From the NCBI RefSeq assembly GCF_010389155.1, contig NC_057768.1, positions 44,371,633 to 44,435,632 of the forward strand: a DNA stretch of 64,000 nucleotides, read 5' to 3'. The notes under the pieces are model-generated. The model was not told the DNA's origin. It searched no databases and worked only from the letters and a program-made list of their open reading frames with translations. The position numbers and the translations under genes are program-made. This stretch comes from Erigeron canadensis. Lineage: Eukaryota > Streptophyta > Magnoliopsida > Asterales > Asteraceae. Shown piece by piece: positions 54,743 through 64,000 of the stretch. The number at the start of each line of letters is the position of its first letter. Within the stretch, counting starts at the first letter, position 1.

Positions 54743-55737
54743 GGATCCGTTAGATTCTTTCACTTCTAAAGTTTTTGTTTAAAAATTGATTTATCATATT
54801 TGTGATATTTAAGCACCACGAAGCATACGCATACTGGTGGATGTCAAATCTGGAAGATTTATGTGTGTTTGTTTGTTCGTATGTGTGTGAGAGGGGGAGA
54901 GATGAGTTCATGAAACAATCTGTTGTAGTTTCATTAGCATGTGTAGTTTCATTAGCATGTGAATAAGAGAAAGATGGGACAAATGTGTGTTTTGATTTTG
55001 TGACTTGTTGATGTTTTTAATTGATGTATGAGGAATCTAGGAGTAAAATCGATTTAGATTTTGTCAAAAATTTGGATTTGTGTTTTTGTTTGGATGAATC
55101 TGGCTTCATGATAAAGAATTGAAGACATATGTTTGTATTAATTTAAAAATATTAAAAAAACTTAATTATACTTTTGGTCCCATAAACAAAAGAAATATTA
55201 TAAGTATAAGAACTTTTCAAAAGTATTTTTTTTCCAAGGATTAACAGCCATATATGGTTAAATAAGTGAGCCAGTAATGCTATATAAGCATTTTAGTCAT
55301 GTCACCTGATAACTTGTATTTAGGACAGATTTTGTAGTTAATTATATGATATAGACATTTTCTAAGATGTTTACATAACATAACTCTTCAATCATAGTTC
55401 GTTACATTCACATGTAATAATCCTTTTTATTTATGGTACAGAGTCTAAGTTTATAAATAAAGACTTTGAAAATTTAAAACGTAACACTTCTAATTAGACG
55501 GAAGGAGTATAATTTTTCTAAAAAGATTTCTTTAGCCTGTAATTTGTTTAATCCTAGATGAGTGGAGGTTATTACCTAATTGCCAAAATGTAGATGATTA
55601 AAACAGTACATGTGTGTTGCGGGAGTGGTGGTTATGTAATGGCGACGGTGGTAGCAGCGCGGCGGTGGCAGTGGAGATTGGTGGTAGTGGCGGTGTGATG
55701 TAATTTGATTTTGATGAAATGTCGAAACTTAAAATGT

Positions 55738-56115
55738 CACTACAACAAAAATGTCATTTGTCCACGCATGTTTTTGATGAAGTGTGTAGAAATTTGTTAA
55801 TTTATTCACATTTTAAGTTATGTAGAAAAAGTTCATATCTAGAAATGTGAAGAAATTTTAAAAATCATAGTTTCTTCACATTTATAAATGTATTTACAAA
55901 ATGCCCACACTTAAAAGTGTGAAGAAGTGTCAAACATTTTCACACTTAAAAGTGGGGAGCGTGAAGAAATTTAGTGTTAAAGTTTGACTTTTCACATCAT
56001 TAGAAAATGTGAACAATTAATATATTTTTACACACTTTCAAGTGTGAACTTATTTTTCCCACATATATAAGTGTGAAAAAACTAAAAAAATTTAGATTTT
56101 TACACACTTTTAAAT
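55738..56115. mobile_element. CACTA (En/Spm) transposon end
   Basis: Starts CACTACAACAAAAATG, the plant CACTA terminal consensus. Many direct and inverted subterminal repeats of TTCACACTT / AAGTGTGAA follow across about 370 bp, as expected for transposase-binding sites. I did not find the opposite terminus or any transposase. The stretch is probably a truncated or nested end. Confidence 0.7.
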
Positions 56116-56124
56116 GTGGGTTAT

Positions 56125-56757
56125 TCAGAGCCAGTGATAAGGTGGCTCAAGTGGTGCTAAAGGGCCAGGCCCAATTTTTTTGAGGGCCCATGATTTTATA
56201 AAAGTTATATATATACACTCTTATGAAATCTTTGAATTGATAACTCATGGACTGTTGTGTATCAAATTAACCGAAATAAAAGCCCATGACATTTAACCTT
56301 ACACCAATTGAGTGAATTAACAATTCCTGTCGTTGTTTCCTTTCCTTCGAGTCTTGTCCCACTTTTTTGTTTAACAGGTATCTTCATCATAATATTTATA
56401 ATTTATTATTTAGTTGTTTATCAAATTAAGAAAACATATAGCTTAGTTAGATTTTAGTGGTTAATATTATGAATGTTAATTTTTATTTTTTAAGTATGTC
56501 TAAAAGATATTTATCTGGTAGTCAAAAACGGAAAAAGAGAAAATTGAACAAGAGTTTATAAAGTGTTGATCGACAACTTTGCTTCAAAAAATGCAAAGAG
56601 AGCTGCACGATTACTTAATAATATAAACTGTTTTTTTTAAACCGTCATACTTTGTTTCAATTGTTGAAAATGTTTATCGTCATAACAATTAGAGGCCCAC
56701 TTTTTATTTTCGAGCCAGACCCCGAAAAATTTTTACATCCTCGGAGACGACACTAGG
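56125..56757 (+). mobile_element. hAT-like (ZMYM1-type) deletion remnant
   Basis: Contains AGGGCCAGGCCCAATTTTTT and GAGGGCCCA near the left and GAGGCCCACTTTTTATTTTC near the right. A short start, MSKRYLSGSQKRKKRKLNKS, from about 56496 resembles the N-terminus of plant hAT 'zinc finger MYM-type/TTF' transposases and then stops. It looks like an internally deleted derivative; its exact ends are uncertain. Confidence 0.5.
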
Positions 56758-56786
56758 GTTATTTAAATACAATAGTAGTGGATAAC

Positions 56787-58712
56787 TGTAACGCCCTAAT
56801 ATTTTAAGGTAATATAAAATTAACTCTTACCATAGTTTTGACATTAAATTAATTTTCTATTATTTTATTTAAAGATAAGGAGTTAATTTAGTTGGAACTT
56901 TAGTGGTTAGCGGGTATTATACCCACAAAAATTGAAATATAACGTGGCAATGGGAGAGATTAGCCAGCCAACATACTTGATGATTCACAAATCTATTAGC
57001 TAGACTTCCCTCTCAAATCCTTTTCCATTCATTCTTCCGATTCACGAAAATTAGTATATGACATAATCCCTAAATTCTTAAAGAACTAAGAAATTTATTG
57101 AGAAATTGTGGTGGCTTAGTGGGGATCGAATTTAGCAAGGAAGAAAGGAAGGAAATTAAAATTCCAATTGTTTTGGGAATTTTCTTCTCGAGGTAAGATC
57201 TCTCCTACTAATTGAATTAAGAAATTAGGGTTCTTGATTGTTAAAATTAGGGTTTTGTTATTTATGGGAATTTTTAGAAATGAACCCTAATGGAATTAAA
57301 AAAAGGAGAAATTTGGGGTTAATGCAATTGAAGTTTTTATGATAAAACCCCATAGTGATAAACCTTATATTTTTAGGTGTTTGGCTAGAATTATGTTATG
57401 AAAGTTATTATGAAAATTGTGATGAATTGTTTTAAGTAGCCAAACACCATAATGATAGAGTTCATGGTGAATTTAGTTAGATGATTGTGAAAGAGTTGAC
57501 TTTCTAGAACTCGTAGTTATATATTGCATAATGTGTAGGTGGTGAAGATCATTTTGTTAAGCCTAATAGTCATATAGTGCCTAATAGCCAAGTTAAAGGT
57601 GAGTGTATATAAAAATGATCATGTTCTTGTTAATAGAGGTCATAGGTGGGTAAATTCCTATGACCCATATATTTGTTGATTATGTAAGCTAGTAGGTGGG
57701 TAAATTCCTTCTAGCCAATTTAATGTGAAACTAGTAGGTGGGTAAATTCCTACTATTGAATTGTTTGATTAAGACTAGTAGGTGGGTAAAGTCCTACTAG
57801 GATTATCCATGGCCATGTTGAAAATGATTTTGTGCTGATTTTGTGTTTATGAATGAAATGGCTATCAAAAGATAGGCTATAAATATGTTGCTTAAATAAT
57901 ATGGTAACTTGATTATGATCATTGTATATGCATTCACTAAGCGTTTTGCTTATGGTTTAGTTGTTTAAATTTTCTTATAGGAGAAGGTAGTAGCCGAGGT
58001 AAGGAAGCGGCTAAATAGAAGTGATTTGAAGAAGCTTTTGGGTAAGAAACCATCATGTGATGGTTGGACGTATTTGATGGTTAGAATTCCCTTTTTGGTC
58101 CATGTACTCCCAAGTACCCCCAAAACTTGTGTTTTTAGTTACGAAATGATGAATCTTAATGTTATGGTATTGTGTCTTGTTTAGTTTCAACTCAACAAGT
58201 AGTATTGTAAGAATTAGGTTAAAGTATGAAATTTTGGTTTGGAAAAATGGGTAAGATGACCCATTTACTTGTATAAACTTGGTTTGTATAAATGGATGGT
58301 ATGAAGACTTTTGGAAATGTTGTGTTAGTTGATTTATGTCAAAATTAAGTTGCTAATCAGTTGTCGGAAGCTCGGTTTTGAGAAAAAGGGTTTAAAGTGT
58401 CAAAAGTACGAAACCTGAAGGGGACGGCCTTTGTGCAGAGGACGGCCTCTGCAGGACACAAGAGCCGTCCGCTTCTGTGATTTTTACACCTTTATTACCG
58501 AGGCTTCGTTTGACCTTTCCAGGACCTGAAACTCATAATAGACTTATATTTACATCCTAAGAAGGTCTCAATTGTTATTTTTCAATTTTGATGACTTTGA
58601 TTTTTGACGAAAATCGGCAATATTTTTCTAGGTATAAAATTGTCCAACTTGTTTAACATAAGTTTTCGAATTGTTGTATGTTTTTCGAGTCTAAATGGTT
58701 TGGGGCCTTACA
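56787..58712 (+). mobile_element. Solo LTR (1.9 kb) with 5-bp target duplication ATAAC
   Basis: Starts TGTAACGCCCTAATATTTTA and ends GGGGCCTTACA, flanked by ATAAC at 56782-56786 and 58713-58717. Same family as 52591-54322, in the opposite orientation. A hairpin array of four GTAGGTGGGTAAATTCCTAC-type units lies at 57650-57805. A GC stem (GGACGGCC ... GCCGTCC) lies at about 58419-58471. No gag or pol. Confidence 0.8.
57650..57805. repeat. Hairpin repeat array inside solo LTR
   Basis: Four units of the form xTAGxAGGTGGGTAAATTCCTxCTAx. The first has CATAGGTGGG ... CCTATGAC, with both stem arms changed in a compensating way. Units are about 40-60 bp apart. Confidence 0.7.
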
Positions 58713-59151
58713 ATAACTCATTATAGGTTTTATGGACAAAATGACTTGTTGATTACATTAAACAAACATTTTATGATATCAATAACTTTTTGTTATAGTT
58801 GGTTATACTCAGCGAGCTAGAGGTTATAGCCCCTCATATTTTTGACAAGTGAACTTTACCTCAGACGCGTATGATGTGTGCTAATCGCACAACGAAAGGG
58901 TCCCACACTAAGCGGATCATAAATAGTCCTTCTCACCATACCACCTCCTTAATTGGAAAATATCGTCGAGGAGAACCTACCAAGGCTCAAACTCGAGACC
59001 TTGGAGTAAACTCCTCCGGGGCCCCGCATAACAGGTTTAGTGAAACACCCTTTAATTACAAATTGTAAGTGTGATTTCGATAATTTAAGTTAGCGATAAA
59101 CGTTTTTTGTAACGCGTAGGGATGTTTTCTATAAGAAAATGACGTTAAGAG

Positions 59152-59872
59152 CAGTGTTTTCGTGACCGGACCAGACCGGCCGGTCCAACCGGTTAGATCG
59201 GAACTGGCCGGCTCTATAGGCGGTCCGGTTATAGGTGTTGAAACGGTCGTGCAACTGGCCGGTGGTTGAACCGGGACCGGTGGTTGGACCAGTAACCGTT
59301 GATTTGACCGGTGACGGCGACGAGACATTACATTATTCCGATTTGTAAATTGTGGCAATTTTCGGCGACTCAGTAACATCCATATCGTTTTTTGTTATCG
59401 GAGGAGGATTAACGAACATGGGAAATCTAACAAAATTTATCGAACATGGGAAATGAGAATTCAGTTAGTGTGTTTGGTTTCTTGGGAGGATGAGAAACGA
59501 AGACAGATAAGTCGAGAAGATGGAATTTACTTTTAAGTGAGTGTGTTTGGTAATTATCTTTCCAACTAGTAAATATCCAAAAGTATAGTATACATGTAAA
59601 TGATTTCACAAGGCAGAGAAGATGGAATCCAAATTGCATTGGTCACGTGGGAAGTGGGCCAGCAATCTGGACAAAGTACGAGTAATTTTTTTTTCTCTTT
59701 TGGAACAGCCACAAGTAATTTTAACACATCTTCTCTTTTTTAGCTTATGTAATCGAAGGCTATTAAATGGAAAAACAAAAATCTATACAAGATATCCTAT
59801 ACATAAATTTTAATATACGCGGTTCTTTAATCCGGTTCGACCGATCCGACCGGTCCGGTTATGAAAACATTG
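59152..59872. mobile_element. hAT MITE upstream of CRK B, 8-bp target duplication
   Basis: 721 bp flanked by perfect GTTAAGAG copies (59144-59151 and 59873-59880), the 8-bp signature of hAT insertion. The ends are CAGTGTTTTCGTGACCGGAC and, inverted, CAATGTTTTCATAACCGGAC. The left 170 bp is packed with CCGGT/ACCGG motifs, probably transposase-binding repeats. No transposase. It ends about 250 bp before the CRK B start codon. Confidence 0.85.
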
Positions 59873-60120
59873 GTTAAGAGTAATTTTGGGAAAAACTAGT
59901 AAAAAAAAGATGGTTAAGAATAAATTTCTTTGACAAAGAAAATTCCTACACAAATTTGAGTTGACCCGTTTACCCTTAGAATAACTTATCCGTGGACTGG
60001 TTCATCTTAAAGACTTAAACAGCTCGCTCTCTCTACCAGGAGGAGGAGGACATCAACAACAACAAAAAAGATTGTATGAAAAGAAGCCGGTTTAAAAGCC
60101 AAAATAGTCCGTCGTCCAGA

Positions 60121-63100
60121 ATGGAAATCAGACCATGGAGATTACATGGTTTCATCATCGTTATCATCAGTTTAATTATAATTGATAGATCACGGGGGGA
60201 TCCAAGATCTCAGTTATATCTGCAAACTTGTAGTCAAGTAAGAGCTAACAATGATTCCATATACATTTCAAACTTTGTCAGGTCGATGGAGGTTATATCG
60301 ACCAAACTGCGAGCTTCGCAGATGGGAACAGCAATAACAGGTACAGGACAGGACAGTGTGTATGCACTTGCAGAATGCTATGGCGATCTTTCTGCACAAG
60401 ACTGTACATTATGCTACGCAGAAGCACGTACACTTCTTCCCGCTTGCTATCCTAGTACTGGCGCACGTGCTTATCTTGATGGCTGTTTCGCCCGAACAGA
60501 CAACTACGATTTCTTTCAAGAGTACTATGCGGCACCAAATGAAAACACAGCAGCATATTGTGGGAACACAACACGGGGAGGCCATGTATTTCGGGATTCA
60601 GTGAGGCAAGCCATCTCAGATGCTGTGAGAGATGCACCAAGAAACAAGGACTACTTTGCACGAGAGGTGGTATTGTCAGATACAGCAAATGAGTCTGCCT
60701 ATGTTCTGGCAGACTGCTGGGGCACTTTGAATGAGAGTTCTTGTACAGAATGTTTGGATGACGCATTTAGTTCAATCTTGAACTGTTTGCCAGCGGCTGA
60801 AGGCCGTGCCCCGCAAACTGGGTGTTTTCTCAGGTATTCTAATACCAATTTCCTCAATCCTGAGCCAACCAGGGGCAATAAAGGAGGTTATTATTCAAGT
60901 GCTTTATCAATTATAGTTCCAATGTTTCTTATTTTTCAGGCGCTTTATAAAAAAAAATGTGCTATCTATCAGTCCTAATTTTGAGGTCCTTTCATGAACT
61001 TAGAAATTACTTCTTATTTATCAGGCGCTTTATACAAAAAAATTCTATCTGAAATTCTAATTTTGAGGTCCTTTAATGATACTGATTTGAGGTTTTTTAT
61101 ATGAAAATTCTCCAAACTAACTTGCTAATCTGAAAATTTTCAAAATGTTTCTAGTTTAAGAACACCCAAGTACTTATAAAGGAACAAGGAAAATGATTAA
61201 TCCTCCTAAAAATTAGCCTAAAAATCTTCTTAAAACTATAAGAAGATGACATGGGGTATCCACTAACTCTCAATCCTAATTTTGCCTCCTGATTTTGCCA
61301 GATGTCTTCATCTAATAGTTAGGAGGATTTTAGGTCATTCCTTTAGGAGGATTAATCATTGTTAGAAAAAAGCTCACTATGTGTATTCATTCATGCAAAA
61401 ACGTGGCATCTGTTTTCACCTATCTCACCAATACTAACTACTTGCTTTATATGGATCAGAAGGTAATACCAAAAACCAAGTCATCCAAATGATTTGTAAC
61501 AATCCAGTACCGACCAATTCCAGTTTCATTCCAAGCTTTCTCCAGGCAATGGGAATTATCGGAACCAAAATGAAAACGTCACATTTTGGGACAGCGTTTA
61601 CCGGCACGAAAACTAACTCAACCTATGGACTTGGCCAGTGTTACGGTGATATATCTCCCAGTGAATGCAAGTTATGCTATTCTCTAGCACGTACTAGTCT
61701 TCCTGGCTGCTTACCCATAAACGGTGGCCGGATATATCTCAATGGTTGCTTTTTGCGATACGATAATTATAGTTTCTTTAAGGAGTATGAAGGGCAAGAA
61801 GACAGACGTATGTGTCCCAATAATACAAGGAGAGACAGTGCCTTTGAACAATCAGTAAGGAACGCTGTGGCTCAAGCAGCGGAAACGGCACCTAAAAGCA
61901 ACAATTACCATGCCAGAACACAGGCTTTTATTTCAAACACGGCAACGGCCTATGCAGTGGCTGATTGCTGGCTTACATTAGATGCTGAGACTTGTGAGAA
62001 GTGTTTGCAGAATGCGGCTAAGGCGATGTTAGAGTGCTTGCCTGCATCAGAGGGATATGCACTGTATACTGGTTGTTTCATGAGGTATTCTGACCTCAAC
62101 TCGTCTCATCACAAGAGGTTCTCTAAAAGTAGGTCAATTTCGTTTCCTTTTAAAATTTAGGTCGAATATTGCTATGAATTTTTTACATATTTTGACACTA
62201 AAAGAAAAAACCTGTAATAGTCTTTGTACTTGGGATAAAAAGTATATGTTTACTCTTAACGTGTACAGAGTGTGTACAGTTATACAGATAAATCGTATGT
62301 TACTATAATATATCTAGACGTATAGAACTAGCTGTAATGAGCATGAGGTTTAAACAAAGTTTCTGGTTGATTGATCATATCTCTTGTTTATGTCCATTTC
62401 AGAAAAAGTAATAGCAGTGGCTGTTAGTTCCATTGTAGCATGTTTAGTTGCAAGCCTTGTTGCCTTTTATGCATGGAAACACAGAAGTAACTCAAAAAGA
62501 AGAGGTACGAGTCTAATTCACTCATTCTTTAGACTATTAACTTATCTTAATCTTAGCATATGTTTGCCTTCTAAGTCCTAATTAATGTAAGCATTAAGCA
62601 GTCCTTTTGAGATAATCAGACTCCACTAAGTTAGTTGGCTAACAGATGTTTGGAAACAAAAAAGGATACTGGAATTTGTAAAACATGCTGATTTCATTAA
62701 TATCCTAGGTTCTGAAGACCCTAAACTGTTGAAAATCCTGAATGGTTGTAGCTTGAACTTCAAATATTCCACAATTGAAAAAGCCACAAGTTCTTTTGAT
62801 GACGCGAACAAGCTTGGGCAAGGGGGATTTGGAACCGTATACAAGGTAGTCTTTCAAAAAACATAAATCAACAACCTGACCTCATTCATGTCTTCGTTCA
62901 TAATTTGGAGGTTTGGAGTTTATGATGTTTTAGATCAATCAAATGACTTGAATCTCATTAAAAGGCACTACACAATGAATTTTGTGGCAGGGTGTTCTTC
63001 CAGATGGAAAAGAGATTGCTGTCAAGAGACTTTTCTTCAACCACCGACATAGAGCAGGGGACTTCTACAACGAAGTCAACATCATTAGTAGCGTCAACCA

Positions 63101-63904
63101 CAAAAACCTGGTCAAACTGATAGGATTCAGTTGTTTGGGGCCTGAAAGTATTCTCATTTATGAATATCTACCCAACAGGAGTCTAGATCATTTCATCTTT
63201 GGTAATTTCCCAAATTCCCTAAAGACCAAATTTAACATTTTTGCCACTCGATAATTTAGATAATGAGAATGGAATTTATAATATCAACTTGTACAGATTC
63301 AGTCAGAAGTAAGGAACTAAACTGGGGAAAAAGATTTGATATTATAATAGGGATAGCAAAAGGCTTAGCTTACCTTCATGAGAACAGTAAAACCAGGATC
63401 ATTCACAGGGATATTAAAGCTGCTAATATCTTGTTGGATTCAAGGCTACATGCAAAGATTGCTGATTTTGGGTTAGCCAGGTCTTATCAAGAAGACAAGA
63501 ATCATATCAGCACTGGGATTGCAGGAACACTGTGAGAACTCCCTTACACTTCTCTTCTGTCTAATCTCCATAAATTGTTGTATCAGTTTATATTTGGTTT
63601 ATGTTGTTAAAAAATGGTAAGTTTATCCAAAATAAGCCAGTTTTTCTACATTGGAAATATGCAAATTTGACTAGGATCCAACAGCATATTGTTTAAGTTC
63701 GTGATTGTTCTATTTGGGTAACTTCTTTTTCACCCTGTCTTCAAATTTTGTAGGGGATATATGGCTCCAGAGTACATTTCCCACGGTAAGTTAACTGAAA
63801 AGGTAGATGTGTATAGCTTTGGTGTGCTTTTACTTGAAGTGGTTACCGGAATGCCAAATAGAGGAATTCAAACATCAGACAACAGTCGCAGCTTAATTTC
63901 ACTT
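60121..63904 (+). CDS. Cysteine-rich receptor-like kinase with four DUF26 domains (CRK copy B, partial)
   Basis: Seven exons visible: 60121-60886, 61460-62128, 62403-62504, 62709-62845, 62991-63201, 63297-63531, 63754-63904. The final exon lies beyond the window. Exon count, phases and most kinase exon lengths (137, 211, 235, 151) equal those of CRK A, so the two are tandem duplicates. Exon 1 encodes signal peptide plus two DUF26 domains ([26 protein letters not shown]); exon 2 encodes two more ([26 protein letters not shown]). Then come a membrane helix ([20 protein letters not shown]) and the kinase with [33 protein letters not shown] and GYMAPEY. An in-frame ATG at 60076 also exists; 60121 has A at -3 and G at +4 and a shorter lead into the signal helix. 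The exon 1 donor (GGAG/GTTATT) is weak. Confidence 0.85.
60937..61105. repeat. Diverged 85-bp direct duplication in CRK B intron 1
   Basis: CAGGCGCTTTATA occurs at 60937 and 61022, each followed by a TCTATC-type stretch and TCCTAATTTTGAGGTCCTTT or a near copy. It is 85 bp apart with several differences. Confidence 0.7.
61192..61360. mobile_element. Small MITE (ATCCTCCTAA family), copy 3
   Basis: Left AATGATTAATCCTCCTAAA and right TTTAGGAGGATTAATCATT are near-perfect inverted ends, cleaner than the other two copies. Internal GATGACATGGGG and GCCAGATGTCTTCATC are shared in type. It lies in intron 1 of CRK B. Confidence 0.7.
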
Positions 63905-64000
63905 GTAAGTACGATTTGTACAGCAAAGACATGGCTATCGCAATTTCCTAAAGTCCTTCGGTGAACCAAAGTTATATGTATCCATTAGCCATTACAATTA

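Larger units (their letters stand above)
52201..60120. other. Transposon-rich spacer between the two CRK genes
   Basis: Nearly eight kb, mostly mobile DNA, with elements listed separately. The first 390 bp after the stop should include the 3' UTR of CRK A. A Stowaway-like right end (GACGGAAGGAGTA) lies near 55498. The 58.8-59.05 kb part contains, on the minus strand, GGTCTCGAGTTTGAGCC, similar to the B box of tRNA-derived SINEs; I could not delimit such an element. The last 250 bp before 60121 are the likely CRK B promoter and leader. Confidence 0.5.

Noticed and set aside
58890..59050. tRNA gene or SINE
   Set aside because: Only a B-box-like motif on the minus strand is visible. There is no A box at the right distance, no cloverleaf and no poly(A) tail or target duplication.

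Overview
This is nuclear DNA from a flowering plant. Genes are split by many short GT-AG introns, intergenic DNA is AT-rich and full of transposon debris, and the gene families are plant-specific (PHS1, LysM receptor kinase, neprosin-domain protein, DUF26 receptor kinases). A eudicot is clear. Asteraceae is a guess from the general feel of the repeats, not a demonstrated assignment. No bacterial operons, CRISPR arrays, rRNA or convincing tRNA genes were seen.

Layout: (1) 239-5256 (+) a 10-exon gene for a POOR HOMOLOGOUS SYNAPSIS 1-like meiotic protein, with an internal duplicated exon module and an exact 148-bp tandem repeat in its last intron. (2) 6989-11023 (+) a LysM receptor-like kinase of the LYK3/EPR3 type, 10 exons. 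(3) 11.0-16.7 kb: transposon debris. (4) 16710-19571 (-) an 8-exon lipase-like alpha/beta hydrolase with a recognisable Ser-Asp-His triad. (5) 19.6-32.8 kb: Helitron-like elements, a 2.4-kb solo LTR, a Harbinger-like element carrying only the Myb-like ORF, several TTA-flanked MITEs and an 87-bp tandem repeat. (6) 32795-36835 (-) a 7-exon neprosin-domain (DUF239) protein. (7) 36.8-46.0 kb: a long gene-poor stretch with MITEs and a Helitron terminus. (8) 46007-52200 (+) and 60121 to beyond 63904 (+): two tandem cysteine-rich receptor-like kinases (CRKs), each with four DUF26 domains instead of the usual two. The second runs off the window. Between them lie two related solo LTRs, a CACTA end, a hAT-like remnant, a (TA)n-inserted MITE and a hAT MITE with a perfect 8-bp target duplication.

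The genes do not form a pathway. PHS1 acts in meiotic pairing. The LysM kinase and the CRKs are cell-surface receptors of the kind used in microbe or stress perception. The lipase-like and neprosin-like proteins are predicted hydrolases. All exon boundaries were read by eye from splice signals, reading phase and family similarity; there is no transcript evidence. I did not find a clearly new biological system. The observations most worth checking are the doubled DUF26 ectodomain shared by both CRKs, a possible intron-retention product resembling a plasmodesmata-located protein, the PHS1 duplications, and a hairpin-rich solo-LTR family.
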